NCBI RefSeq assembly: GCF_005233835.1 | Contig: NZ_SZQA01000004.1 | Coordinates: forward strand, 184,070 to 248,069 | Reading direction: 5' to 3' | Length of the DNA: 64,000 nucleotides | Origin: Herbidospora galbida | Lineage (GTDB): Bacteria > Actinomycetota > Actinomycetes > Streptosporangiales > Streptosporangiaceae | Shown here: one piece after another, positions 1-9,200 of the stretch | Layout of the letters: every line of letters begins with the position of its first letter | Position numbering within the stretch: position 1 is the stretch's first letter | Position numbers and translations under genes: made by a program | Notes under the pieces: model-generated | What the model saw: the letters and a program-made list of their open reading frames with translations, nothing else | Told to the model about the DNA's origin: nothing | Databases searched by the model: none

Positions 1-79
1 CGGAGCACGTGTTCTAGCCTGCGATCATGCGCAAGTGGACCGAAAATCGATGAAAGGTTTCATCCACTCGAAACCTCTG

Positions 80-106
80 TTGACACGCACGAAACAGTGA
101 TACGTT
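80..106 (+). promoter_or_regulatory. Possible promoter of the LacI-family regulator
   Basis: A consensus TTGACA at 80-85 is followed after 15 bases by TACGTT at 101-106. The -10 is weak and the spacing short, so this is tentative. It abuts the CebR-type palindrome, an arrangement that would allow autorepression by steric block. Confidence 0.35.
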
Positions 107-124
107 CTTGGGAGCGCTCCCAAG
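107..124. promoter_or_regulatory. CebR-type LacI operator, perfect 18-bp palindrome
   Basis: CTTGGGAGCGCTCCCAAG is a perfect palindrome whose core TGGGAGCGCTCCCA equals the published CebR box of Streptomyces (cellobiose/cellulose repressor). It lies 36 bases before the LacI-family gene at 161, so the regulator probably represses itself and perhaps a divergent gene left of the window. The same core recurs at 2896-2909. Confidence 0.85.
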
Positions 125-160
125 CCGCCGCGTGACACAATTCGGGCCTGAGGAGACCGG

Positions 161-1165
161 ATGGCCGATCTTCCCACCCTCGCAGAGGTAGCCGCCGCTG
201 CTGGCGTCTCCCCGGCAACCGCTTCCCGAGTCCTGACGGGCTCGGTCAGAGTGACAACAAGCACCAGGCGACAGGTCCACGACGCCATGTCGCGCCTGGG
301 GTACGTCCGCCGGAGAGCCCCTCGGGGTTCCACCGCGCGCCGTACGGACCAGATCGTCGCCGCAGTGGTCTGCGAACAGACGCCTCGGTTGTTCACCGAG
401 CCGTACTACGCACGACTGCTGTCGGCCGCCGAAGAGGTCTTCGCCGGCCACGGGGTTCCCCTCGTGGTCATGACGGCCACTCCGGCGACCGCCGCGATCG
501 CCGCTCCGCCGCTGGTGGCGGGGGCAGTCGACGGGGTGCTCCTGATCGGGGCGCGGGCCCGCCACCCGCTCGCCGTGACGCTCGCCGCCTCGGGGATCCC
601 GGTCCGCAGTGCCGGGCGTCCACCGGACGGCGTGGACCTCCCGTACGTCGACATGGACAACCGCGACGGTGGCCGCCAGGCCGCCGAGCACCTACTGCTG
701 GGCAACCGGAGGGTGATCGCCACGATCGCCGGACCGCCGACTCTCCCGGCGGCCAGGGATCGGCTCGACGGGTTCAGGGAGACCCTCCGCGACGCGGGGG
801 TCACCGACATGCCCGTCGCGTACGGCGACTTCACCCACGCCTCGGGCGCGCACGCCATGCAATGGCTGCTGCAACGCGCGCCCAGGCTGGACGCGGTGTT
901 CGCCGCGTCCGACGTGATGGCGGCCGGCGCGATCCAGGCGCTGCGGCGGGCCGGGCGCAAGGTGCCCGACGACGTCGCGGTGGTCGGGTTCGACGACGCC
1001 CCCATAGCCCGGCACACGTCGCCGACGCTCACCACGGTCCGCCAGCCCGTAGAGGAACAGGCGGCCCTGGCCGCCCGGATGCTCCTCATGGCCCTCGCCG
1101 AAGGCGAGGCGCCCAAGGGGAACCCCGTCCTGCCCACGGAACTGATCGTCCGTGAATCGACCTGA
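161..1165 (+). CDS. LacI/CebR-family transcriptional repressor
   Basis: A 334-residue regulator with an N-terminal LacI helix-turn-helix (residues about 5-50, including AAAAGVSPATASRVLTGS) and a periplasmic-binding-protein-like effector domain to the C terminus, ending in the usual region with VVGFDDAPIARHTSPTLTTV. The family binds central-CG palindromes and releases them on binding a sugar. The ATG at 161 follows an AGGAGA ribosome site. The CebR-type box just upstream suggests autoregulation and a beta-glucoside-like ligand, but no ceb transporter or beta-glucosidase lies in the window, so the ligand is unknown. Its 3' end overlaps the next gene by 14 bases, suggesting co-transcription with the kinase. 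Confidence 0.9.
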   Translation: MADLPTLAEVAAAAGVSPATASRVLTGSVRVTTSTRRQVHDAMSRLGYVRRRAPRGSTARRTDQIVAAVVCEQTPRLFTEPYYARLLSAAEEVFAGHGVPLVVMTATPATAAIAAPPLVAGAVDGVLLIGARARHPLAVTLAASGIPVRSAGRPPDGVDLPYVDMDNRDGGRQAAEHLLLGNRRVIATIAGPPTLPAARDRLDGFRETLRDAGVTDMPVAYGDFTHASGAHAMQWLLQRAPRLDAVFAASDVMAAGAIQALRRAGRKVPDDVAVVGFDDAPIARHTSPTLTTVRQPVEEQAALAARMLLMALAEGEAPKGNPVLPTELIVREST

Positions 1166-2591
1166 GCTGGCCGAAGGCGATGTCCTCACCCGTCGCTATC
1201 TGCTCCAGGAGCGGATAGCGACGGGCGGCATGTCGGTCATCTGGAAGGCGTTCGACCAGTCTCTCCAGCGGACCGTCGCCATCAAGCTGCTCGACTCCTC
1301 CCTCGACGGCGACAACCCCGGCCGGGAACTCATCCGGCGGGAGGCCAGGGCGACGGCCCGGCTGATCCACCCCGACGCCATCGAGGTCTACGACTACGGC
1401 GAGACGGTCACCCCCCGGGGACGCCTGGCCGCCTACGTCGTCATGCGCCTGCTCGAGGGCCGCTCTCTGGCCGACCGCCTGGCCGAGGGCCCGCTCCCCT
1501 GGGAGGAGGCCGCCGCCACGGCGGCCCGCCTGGCCCTGGTGCTCGCCGCCGCCCACGAACGCGGCATCGTGCACCGTGACGTGACGCCGGAGAACGTCCT
1601 GCTCACGCCGGAGGGCGCCAAACTGCTCGACTTCGGCATCGCCGCGTTCGCCGGCGAGGCCGACGACGAGCTGGTCAAGGACTTCGGCACGCCGCCCTAC
1701 GTGGCCCCCGAACGCCTGAAGGAGTTACCCGCCGCACCGGCGGTCGACGTCTACTCCCTGGGCGTCCTCCTGTACGAGATGCTCAAGGGCCGCCCGCCCT
1801 ATCCCGAGACGACCTGGGAGGGCATCGAACAGGCCCGCCGCGACGGCCCGCCCCCGGGCCCCGACGGCGTGCCCGGCCTCCCCCACGAGATCGCCGCCCT
1901 CTGCCGCCGCTGTCTGTCGCCTGACCCGACAGAACGCCCCAGCGCCCGCGAGGTCGCCGCCGCCCTGATGCCCGGCGAGGCCGAACGCGAGCCCGGCTGG
2001 GTCAAGTGGGGGGCGGCGGTGGCCGGCGTGCTGGCGCTGGGCGTCCTGCTCGTCCAGCAGCCGGGCACCCCGGCGGGCCTGGCCGCGGACATCACCCTGA
2101 CCGTGACCCCCACCAGCCAGGCCACCGCCCGCACCCCGGCCGACCGCAGCGTCGCCGTCCTGGACCCGGCCCCCGAAACGGCCCAGCCCGAAGCGACCGA
2201 CGCGGGCTCACCCTCCGTCGCGGAAGACGAGCCGAAACCCCCGCCGAAGAGCCGGCCACCCCGGCCCGTCCCGCGCCCCGGGTCGACGCTGGGCCCCATC
2301 CCGCTGGCCAGCCCCGCCCCCGGCGTCCCGTCGGTGAAGTCGGCGGCGGCGGAGTTCGACCGCCTGGTGGCCGAAGGCGACAAAGCGGGCCACATCGGCC
2401 GCGTGGCAGCCGAGGACCTGCGGCTGGAACTGCGCAACATGATCGCCAACAACGACGCGAACGCGATCGCCAACCTCCGCAGAAAACTCGACGACCGCCT
2501 GAGGGAACAGGTCCTCACCCCCGCCTTCAAATCCCGCCTCGAAGGGGCCCTCGACCGCCTGTCCGCAGCCTTCGCCGCGAAGGGCACCTGA
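1152..2591 (+). CDS. Transmembrane Ser/Thr protein kinase (PknB-type)
   Basis: A 479-residue eukaryotic-type kinase. The kinase domain spans about residues 15-275: glycine loop RIATGGMSVIW, ATP-anchoring VAIK (Lys45), catalytic HRDVTPEN (Asp143), DFG at 160-162, and an APE-like APERL. The usual catalytic-loop lysine (HRDxKPxN) is Thr here, a substitution tolerated in some bacterial kinases. One membrane helix (about 285-301) is followed by a Pro/Thr-rich linker and a roughly 90-residue helical C-terminal domain predicted to be outside the cell. The GTG start lies inside the regulator gene, so translation is probably coupled. Substrate and signal are unknown. Confidence 0.9.
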   Translation: MNRPELAEGDVLTRRYLLQERIATGGMSVIWKAFDQSLQRTVAIKLLDSSLDGDNPGRELIRREARATARLIHPDAIEVYDYGETVTPRGRLAAYVVMRLLEGRSLADRLAEGPLPWEEAAATAARLALVLAAAHERGIVHRDVTPENVLLTPEGAKLLDFGIAAFAGEADDELVKDFGTPPYVAPERLKELPAAPAVDVYSLGVLLYEMLKGRPPYPETTWEGIEQARRDGPPPGPDGVPGLPHEIAALCRRCLSPDPTERPSAREVAAALMPGEAEREPGWVKWGAAVAGVLALGVLLVQQPGTPAGLAADITLTVTPTSQATARTPADRSVAVLDPAPETAQPEATDAGSPSVAEDEPKPPPKSRPPRPVPRPGSTLGPIPLASPAPGVPSVKSAAAEFDRLVAEGDKAGHIGRVAAEDLRLELRNMIANNDANAIANLRRKLDDRLREQVLTPAFKSRLEGALDRLSAAFAAKGT

Positions 2592-3031
2592 CGGGCCACG
2601 CTTGACCGATCCGACCAGCCACCATGGTCTGCTCCGGGCGCGCCAGGTGGCGTCCATGGGCCGGGCGGTAGTAGCGCGAGGGCATTCATCCGGCCCTTGC
2701 GAGGAGCCTGCTCCAAAAAGCTTCAGAATGCGCGTGCAAGCCCTTCAGGGTCCACTCTGTGGAACGCCCGCTGGCGAACTTCCGACCTGACCCTGCAGAG
2801 TAAAGCCAGATCGTGCGGGCCCCCGCACGTGTCCGCACGATCCGCGATTATCTCCCCGCAAAACTCGCGATATCCCGTGGGAGCGCTCCCGTCAATGGGA
2901 GCGCTCCCAGAATAAGCACGTGTTTCATGCCCGTATCGCCTCGGTTGCCGCACCCACCCTTCACCTTCCCGCAAGCCTGCCGAATCTTTCGTCCGGATTC
3001 TGCGCCCTCCCATTGGGTAGCCTGCGGGCCC
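2592..3031. other. 440-bp intergenic region with tandem operators
   Basis: No convincing gene. Short reading frames on both strands lack ribosome sites and resemble no known protein. The one clear element is the tandem CebR-type box pair at 2878-2909; the rest is featureless apart from the expected mscL promoter region. Confidence 0.6.
2878..2909. promoter_or_regulatory. Tandem CebR-type operators upstream of mscL
   Basis: TGGGAGCGCTCCCG (2878-2891, one mismatch) and TGGGAGCGCTCCCA (2896-2909, perfect) have centres 18 bp apart, close to two helical turns, so two dimers could bind the same face. They are about 120 bases before mscL and match the box at 107-124. The local LacI regulator is the obvious candidate to bind them. 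Why a channel gene would carry them is unclear. Confidence 0.8.
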
Positions 3032-3457
3032 ATGAGCGGATTCAAAAAATTCCTCCTCCGCGGCAACATCGTGGAGCTGGCGGTCGCCGTGGTCATCGGC
3101 GCCGCCTTCGGCGGTCTCGTCCAGGCCGTGGTCGCCGACTTCATCACTCCCCTGGTCAAGGCCATCACGGGCGGCGCCGAGGAGAGCTTCGGCGAGCTCA
3201 AGTTCACGATCAACGACAGCGAGTTCGCCTACGGCCACTTCCTCAACACCCTGCTGAGCTTCCTGATCATCGCGGGGGTCGTCTACTGGCTGGTGGTCAC
3301 CCCCATGACCCGGCTGGTCGCCATGTTCGAGAAGGACAAGGTCGCCACAGAGAAGAAGTGCCCGGAGTGTCTGAGCGACGTACCGATCGAGGCGCGCAGG
3401 TGCGCCTTCTGCACAAGTGACCTGACCCCGGCGGCGGCCGAGCGCCCGCCCGCGTAA
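3032..3457 (+). CDS. mscL: Large-conductance mechanosensitive channel MscL with C-terminal zinc ribbon
   Basis: A 141-residue MscL. The N-terminal amphipathic segment MSGFKKFLLRGNIVELAVAV leads into TM1, a periplasmic loop (about 45-68) and TM2 (about 70-95). The family opens under membrane tension to release solutes during hypo-osmotic shock. ATG at 3032 is chosen because FKKFLLRGN is the conserved start; an in-frame upstream extension has no homology signature. After TM2 the usual cytoplasmic helix is replaced or followed by CPEC (Cys110, 113) and CAFC (Cys124, 127), a four-cysteine ribbon-like motif absent from the E. coli protein. Confidence 0.93.
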   Translation: MSGFKKFLLRGNIVELAVAVVIGAAFGGLVQAVVADFITPLVKAITGGAEESFGELKFTINDSEFAYGHFLNTLLSFLIIAGVVYWLVVTPMTRLVAMFEKDKVATEKKCPECLSDVPIEARRCAFCTSDLTPAAAERPPA

Positions 3458-3568
3458 GGATTGAGGCATAAGGCGGGCGTAAAAGTTGTAAGCGGCGTGA
3501 AAGGCCGCCGCAAGCGGGCTTCCCTAGTGTTCCGTCTCGTCAAAGACAACTAGGAAGGCACTCTCCCA

Positions 3569-3937
3569 ATGAAGACCGCTCGCCTCATCCTCGTCGCCGG
3601 TGCGACCTCCCTTCTGCTGGGTGTCGCCGCGTGTGGCGCCGGCGCGAACACGACCGAGGTCTGCAACGAGGCCATGAAGGCGTTCACCGACTACAGCACC
3701 AAGGTCGGTCAGGCCGCCGGGAACCTCGAAGGGATCAACTCCGAGACCCAGGCCCTCGCCACCCAGCTGAAGGGTCTGGCCGGCAAGGCCGACGGCGACC
3801 TCAAGTCGTCGCTCACCAAGATGGCCGACACGTGGGCCACCCTCAAGATCGACCCGGCGAACCCGTCGGCGATCACGGAGTTCGCGACCAAGACCTCCGA
3901 GGCGACCCAGGAGCTCGGCCTCGCCTGCGCCGGCTGA
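3569..3937 (+). CDS. Small secreted lipoprotein of unknown function
   Basis: A 122-residue protein with a lipoprotein signal: basic MKTAR, a hydrophobic stretch, and lipobox GVAAC with the lipidated cysteine near residue 22. The mature part is Ala/Thr/Lys-rich and predicted helical, with one cysteine early (EVCNEAM) and one near the end (LACAG) that could form a disulfide. The ATG has an upstream AGGAAG. No family is recognised. A strong hairpin follows the stop, so it is probably transcribed alone. Confidence 0.75.
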   Translation: MKTARLILVAGATSLLLGVAACGAGANTTEVCNEAMKAFTDYSTKVGQAAGNLEGINSETQALATQLKGLAGKADGDLKSSLTKMADTWATLKIDPANPSAITEFATKTSEATQELGLACAG

Positions 3938-3948
3938 CGCCATTCACA

Positions 3949-3976
3949 CCGCCGGGCCGCCACGACGGCCCGGCGG
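3949..3976 (+). terminator. Hairpin after the lipoprotein gene
   Basis: A perfect 11-bp G/C stem (3949-3959 with 3966-3976) and a 6-nt loop, 11 bases after the stop at 3937. There is no long T tract, as is common for actinomycete terminators. Confidence 0.55.
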
Positions 3977-4428
3977 GGCACGATCTTCTCTCCGTTACGG
4001 CTCCGCCCACCCCGGCACCGCCCGCCGCCCCCCACTGACCACCGTCCCCGGCGCCAACCGGCCGCGCGGCACCGCCCCGCAACGCGAAGGCGAACGCCCC
4101 ACGATCGACGCCGAGGCTCCGGCGGCGAGCACCTCCGCGATTTCGGCGTGCCCGTGTGAGCAGCGCCAGTTCGCAGGGCCCACGGGGGCACCGGTCAAGC
4201 CGCCGGACATGCGGCCCACGAAAATGGAGCGGCGAAGGAAAACGCCGGCAAGAGGCCTGGGACAGACGACGGGAATTCGACGGGCGCCCCGGCGACAAAG
4301 GCACGGTCAGGCACACCCGGAGCTCGTCCGGTGACGACTTAAAACAGCCCCACCAGCCAAAACGCGCCGGACGACCGGCCGGCGATGAATCCCACCGGCG
4401 GGTCGTCGGGCACTTCGCATAGGTCAAC

Positions 4429-4475
4429 CCGAGATCGCCGTACCTCACGAAAAGGTACGGCGATCTCGGTGTTTT
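4429..4475. terminator. 17-bp perfect stem-loop followed by a T tract
   Basis: Positions 4429-4445 pair perfectly with 4453-4469 around the 7-nt loop CACGAAA, and TGTTTT follows at 4470-4475. This is the best intrinsic-terminator candidate in the left part of the window. It lies about 490 bases after the nearest gene end, so it may close an unrecognised small RNA or simply insulate the downstream locus. Confidence 0.6.
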
Positions 4476-4661
4476 CCGAACAATCAGGCTGAGGGATCCA
4501 GGCCGGGGTGGCATTCCCTGGCGACCCGTCGACTCGGCGCGACGACGGGAGGGACCGAACCGAATCCACCAGGAGACGGAATAGCGGGGGGTGGGAGGGA
4601 GTCCGGCTCTGGAGGAACCGTCACCCGGTATACATCGGACGTTTTGTAGGAGAAACCACAG

Positions 4662-4700
4662 ATGTCCTACATGTTTCGGGACGATAGATGGGACTTATGA
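4662..4700 (+). CDS. Possible 12-residue leader peptide
   Basis: ATG at 4662 opens a 12-codon frame encoding MSYMFRDDRWDL, with TAGGAG at 4647-4652 at suitable spacing. It lies in an A+T-rich patch about 280 bases before the Tat-exported isomerase gene. The 7-base arms TGTAGGA (4645-4651) and TCCTACA (4665-4671) would sequester both ribosome site and start codon. A chance frame is the main alternative. Confidence 0.25.
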   Translation: MSYMFRDDRWDL

Positions 4701-4851
4701 TTTTTGTCAACAGAAGTCTGCCGACGAGCGAGATTAATTAGCCTCGCCGGGCCCCATGTGACGTTGCACTGTCGTCACCTGCCAGCAGGAACACGCTCCC
4801 ACACGACTCCGGAACGGTCCGAGCGGGGATCACAACCCGGGACCGCGCCCG

Positions 4852-4880
4852 TTGACCCCCCTCATATCCCGTAGTAACAA
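4852..4880 (+). promoter_or_regulatory. Probable promoter of the isomerase/dehydrogenase locus
   Basis: TTGACC (4852-4857) and TAACAA (4875-4880) are separated by 17 bases, a good fit to a housekeeping-sigma promoter about 100 bases before the chosen GTG at 4979. Confidence 0.45.
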
Positions 4881-4978
4881 TGTCATCGATCAGCTCAAGG
4901 GCGGTGGCAGCCTGCGGGTCGACACAGAGTCACAGAGACGTGATCGGCGCACGCGTCCCTCACCGAAGAGGAGTAAGC

Positions 4979-6151
4979 GTGAGCGACACGCATGCCCAAC
5001 AAGACTCCCTCCGCCGTAACCTGGGGCTGAACCGGCGCCAGTTCATTGCGGCCTCGACCGGCGTGGCCGCGGCCACGGCGCTGCCGCTCGCCCTGCCCGG
5101 GACCGCCCAGGCCGAGGAGGTGCCCGTGGCCGACCCCGCCGCCGCGGCCCTGCCCGACGATCGGAGCGCCCTGGTCCCCGCCTCGCAGCGAGGCATCATC
5201 CTCTACACCGTCCGCGACGCCGTCAGCCGCGACCCCAACGCGAGCCCGCACCCCTCGGGCTTCAAAGAGGTCTTCGCGGCCCTGGCCGCGATCGGCTACA
5301 AGCAGATCGAGTTCGCCGGCTACACCCAGCACGCGAACGCCGAGGGCGGCAACAACCTCGAATCGGTCGCCGGCGCGACGTTACTGCGGTCGTGGCTCGA
5401 CGCCAACGGCCTGCGCGCCCAGGGCAACCACGGCTTCATCCCCGGCTCCTGGCCGCTCAGCACCGCCGACCTCGACCGGTTCAAGCGCACGCTGGAGATC
5501 GCCAACATCCTCGGCATGCAGCACGTCGGCACCGGCAGCGACCCGACCAACAGCAACTTCAAGGCCGACTGGGACGTCGCCATCGCCAAGTGGCACGCCC
5601 TGGGCGAGCTGGCGACGGCCGCGGGCCTGAAGCTCTACACGCACAACCACGACGCCGCGTACAACTTCCTGCTGGACAGCGGCCCCCTCGACGCGCTGGG
5701 CCGGCCGACCCGCTCGTCCGGCATCCGCAAGCTCGAGTACTTCCTCAGCCAGACCGACAAGCACCTGGTCTTCCTGGAGATGGACCTGTTCTGGGCCCAC
5801 GTCGCCCAGTACAAGTTCAGCAACTACACCGCCGCCGACGGCACCGTGGTGCAGGACATCTTCGACCCGTTCACGCTCATCCGGGACAACCAGAAGCGCT
5901 ACCCGCTGTTCCACATCAAGGACGGCAAGGCCAACCCGGCGATCGCCAACGGCTACGACATGGTCCCGCTGGGCACCGGCAACATCAACTACCGGGAGTT
6001 CTTCGAGCGGGTCAAGATCCGCGACAAGCACCACCCGATGTACGAGCAGGACAACGCCCCCAACGGCGCCGACCCGGCGCAGTCTCTCGGGCTCGCTCAG
6101 CTGAGCTGGAACAACTGGGCCGACATGCGCGAAGACCGGTACTACGAGTAA
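4979..6151 (+). CDS. Tat-exported sugar phosphate isomerase/epimerase-like TIM-barrel protein
   Basis: A 390-residue xylose-isomerase-like TIM barrel behind a twin-arginine signal: NRRQFIAASTG near residue 20, then a hydrophobic stretch ending AQAEE. Barrel landmarks are YKQIEFAGY, YTHNHDAAY, LEMDLFWAH and LFHIKDG; the His/Glu/Asp residues are those expected to hold a divalent metal in this family. The GTG at 4979 is chosen because AGAGGAG sits just upstream and it puts the RR motif at normal distance; a frame open from 4880 lacks a ribosome site. The next gene encodes a secreted sugar dehydrogenase, so the two probably modify an external sugar. Substrate unknown. Confidence 0.85.
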   Translation: MSDTHAQQDSLRRNLGLNRRQFIAASTGVAAATALPLALPGTAQAEEVPVADPAAAALPDDRSALVPASQRGIILYTVRDAVSRDPNASPHPSGFKEVFAALAAIGYKQIEFAGYTQHANAEGGNNLESVAGATLLRSWLDANGLRAQGNHGFIPGSWPLSTADLDRFKRTLEIANILGMQHVGTGSDPTNSNFKADWDVAIAKWHALGELATAAGLKLYTHNHDAAYNFLLDSGPLDALGRPTRSSGIRKLEYFLSQTDKHLVFLEMDLFWAHVAQYKFSNYTAADGTVVQDIFDPFTLIRDNQKRYPLFHIKDGKANPAIANGYDMVPLGTGNINYREFFERVKIRDKHHPMYEQDNAPNGADPAQSLGLAQLSWNNWADMREDRYYE

Positions 6152-6174
6152 CCGCTGACGCATCCCTGTTCTCT

Positions 6175-6225
6175 ACCGGACCGCCGCGCGGATCCGCCGT
6201 TGCCCCGGCGGCACGGCGGTCCGGT
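6175..6225 (+). other. Intercistronic stem-loop
   Basis: A perfect 12-bp stem (6175-6186 with 6214-6225) encloses a smaller G/C hairpin. It lies between the isomerase stop and the AAGGAG of the next gene and could act as partial terminator or mRNA stabiliser. Confidence 0.45.
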
Positions 6226-6260
6226 CACCGATACTCCTCGTCCAAGGAGAAGTACCTTCC

Positions 6261-9200
6261 ATGCAGCGTACCCGAAGGGCGCTGGGGGTCCTCGTGACCG
6301 CCCTGGCGCTTCCGTTAGGCATGCTCGGCGCTCCCGCGCAGGCAGCCGATGACCCGGCTGTGACCTGGTCGAACTACGAGAAGATCACCCTCACCAAGAA
6401 CGTCGGCGAGCCGGTCGACATGGCCGTGCTCCCGGACCTGCGCGTCCTGCACACGGCCCGGACCGGCGACCTCCGCCTGACCGACCCGTCGACCGGCATC
6501 ACCAAGATCGTGAACACGCTCCCGGTCTACAACAACTCCGAGGACGGTCTCCAGACCGTCGCGCTGGACCCGGACTTCGCGACCAACAAGTGGGTGTACC
6601 TCTACTACGCCCCCCGCACGATGACCCCGCCCTACGTCGCGACCACCCCGACGGGCTCGGCGCCGAACACGCTGCCGGCGGGCCAGACCGACGCCTACTG
6701 GGACCAGTGGAAGGGCTACAACCAGCTCTCCCGCTTCAAGTGGGACGGCGAGAAGCTCGACCTGACGACCGAGCAGGTCATCATCAAGGTCGAGGTCCAG
6801 CGCGGCCAGTGCTGCCACGTCGCGGGTGACATCGACTGGGACGCCGACGGCAACCTCTACCTCGGCACCGGCGACAACACCCCGGCCTCCGCGCCGGGCG
6901 CCAACGGCTACGCCCCGAACAACGACGCCCCCGGCGTCAACCCGGGCAACGACACCCGTCGCGGCGCCGGCAACAGCAACGACCTGCGCGGCAAGATCCT
7001 GCGCATCAAGGTCCAGGCCGACGGCTCGTACACGATCCCGCCTGGGAACCTGTGGCCGGTCGGCACGGAGAAGACCCGTCCCGAGGTCTTCGTGACCGGC
7101 GTGCGCAACCCGTTCCGCCTGGACGTCGACCCGTCGACCGGCACCCTGTCGTGGGCCGACTACGGCCCCGACGCCGGCGCGCCGAACGCCGACCGCGGCC
7201 CGATGGGCCTGGTCGAGTGGAACACCACGCCGACGAACAAGCCGATCAACGCGGGCTGGCCGTACTGCACGGGCAACAACTTCAACTACAACAACTGGAA
7301 CTTCGCGACCAACACGCCGCGTGAGTTCTTCGACTGCGCCGCCGGCCCGGTCAGCGGCTCGCGGCACAACACGGGTATCGCGCAGCTCCCCCCGGCCACC
7401 CCGGCCGACCTGTACTACGGCGACAACAACACCCATCAGCCGGCCGAGTGGGCGGGTCTGACGGACTTCGACCCGCAGACCGGCCAGGGCCCGATGGGCG
7501 GCCCGATCTACCACTACGACGCCGCGAACCCCTCGCCCTACAAGTTCCCGCAGTACTGGGACGGCAAGGCGTTCTTCGCCGAGTTCTCGCAGGACTATCT
7601 GGCGGCCTTCACCCTGGGCGGCCCCGACGGTCCCGTCACCAAGATCGAGCAGTTCTTCCCGAACAAGGCGCTGACCACGGCCGCCATGCCGATCACCGAC
7701 AGCCCGATCGACATCGAGTTCGGCCCCGACGGCGCGCTCTACGTCCTCGACTACGGCGACGGCTTCTTCCGCGCCAACCCCGACTCCGGTCTCTACCGGA
7801 TCGACTACGCGGCCGACAACAAGACCCCGCAGCCCAAGATCAAGGTCGACAAGGCGTCGGCCAGCGCGCCGCCGCTGACCGTGAACTTCGACGCCTCGGG
7901 CTCGACGGACACCGAGCCGGGCGCCCTCACCTACGAGTGGGACGTGGACGGCGACGGCACCTTCGACAAGACCGGCGTCCAGGTCAGCCACACCTACGCG
8001 GCCAACGGCCTCTACTTCGCCCGCCTCAGGGTCACCGACTCGGGCGGCAAGTCGGCGCTGACCTCGGTCGAGATCTCCGTCGGCAACACCGCTCCGGAAG
8101 TCAGCGTCAACACCCCCGGCAACGGCGGCTTCTTCGACTGGGGCCAGGCCATCCCGTTCAACCTCTCGGCCAACGACGCCGAGGACGGCCCGAACGCGGT
8201 CTGCTCCCGCATGCAGTGGAACTTCGGCCTCGGCCACGACAACCACGCCCACCCCGAGACCCTGGGCACGGGCTGCACCGGCGCCTGGCCGACCCCGGCC
8301 AACGCGCCCGAGCACGGTGAGACCGAGAACATCTTCGGCGTCGTCGTGATCTCCTACCGCGACGCGGGCGCCAACGGCCTCCCGCCGGCGCTGGGCGAGG
8401 CCAGCATCATCCTCAACCCCAAGCTGCAGCAGGCCGAGCACGCCGACATCATCGACGGCGCGGTCGACACCGACGACCCGAACGCCTCGGGCCTCGGCAA
8501 GATCACCTCGCTCGACCCCGGTGACTCCATCGCCTGGGACCCGGTGAACTTCGCCGGCATCAACAGCGTGAAGGTCCGCGCCTCCGGCGCCGGCACCCTG
8601 GCGCTGCGCTGGAACTCGGCGACGGCCACGCCGTTCGCCAGCGTCACCATCCCGGCCGGCGCGGGCTGGCAGGAGGTCACCCAGGCGCTGACCAACGCCC
8701 CGACGGGCACCGGCCGGCTCTACGTCACCTCCACCGGCGGCGTCGACGTCGACTCGTTCACCTACGTCGGCGGCGGCGTCGCCGACACCACCGCCCCGAC
8801 CGTGACCGCGACGCCGAACCCGGCGCCGAACGCCAACGGGTGGAACAGCGGCAACGTCAGCGTCAGCGTCACCGCGACCGACAACGGCACCGTCTCCAGC
8901 CGCCAGTACTCGACCAACGGCGGCCAGACCTGGTCGAACGCCAACAACCCGGTCAGCATCACCGCCGAGGGCGTGACCACGTTCCTCTACCGGGCGACCG
9001 ACAACGGCGGCAACGTCTCGCAGGTCGGCACCCTCACGGTGCGAATCGACAAGACCAACCCGACGGCCGCGATCTCCGGGGTCACCGCCACCGAGTACGG
9101 CACCGGCGACGTCGTCACCCCCGTGGTGACCGGCACCGACGCCCACTCGGGCGTGGACACCACGACCGCCACGATCGACGGCACTCCGGTCACCCCCGGC

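Larger units (their letters stand above)
3977..4851. other. Gene-poor region of about 0.9 kb
   Basis: No reading frame here looks coding. The longest candidates, mainly minus strand 3873-4514, are Arg/Pro/Gly-rich out-of-frame translations. The region holds a long hairpin (4429-4469), a notably A+T-richer patch at about 4630-4745, and a possible 12-codon frame at 4662-4700. It may hold the 5' leader of the 4979 gene. Confidence 0.5.

Noticed and set aside
3873..4514. 213-codon minus-strand frame in the gene-poor region
   Set aside because: Arg/Gly/Pro-rich, no ribosome site, overlaps the lipoprotein gene and two hairpins.
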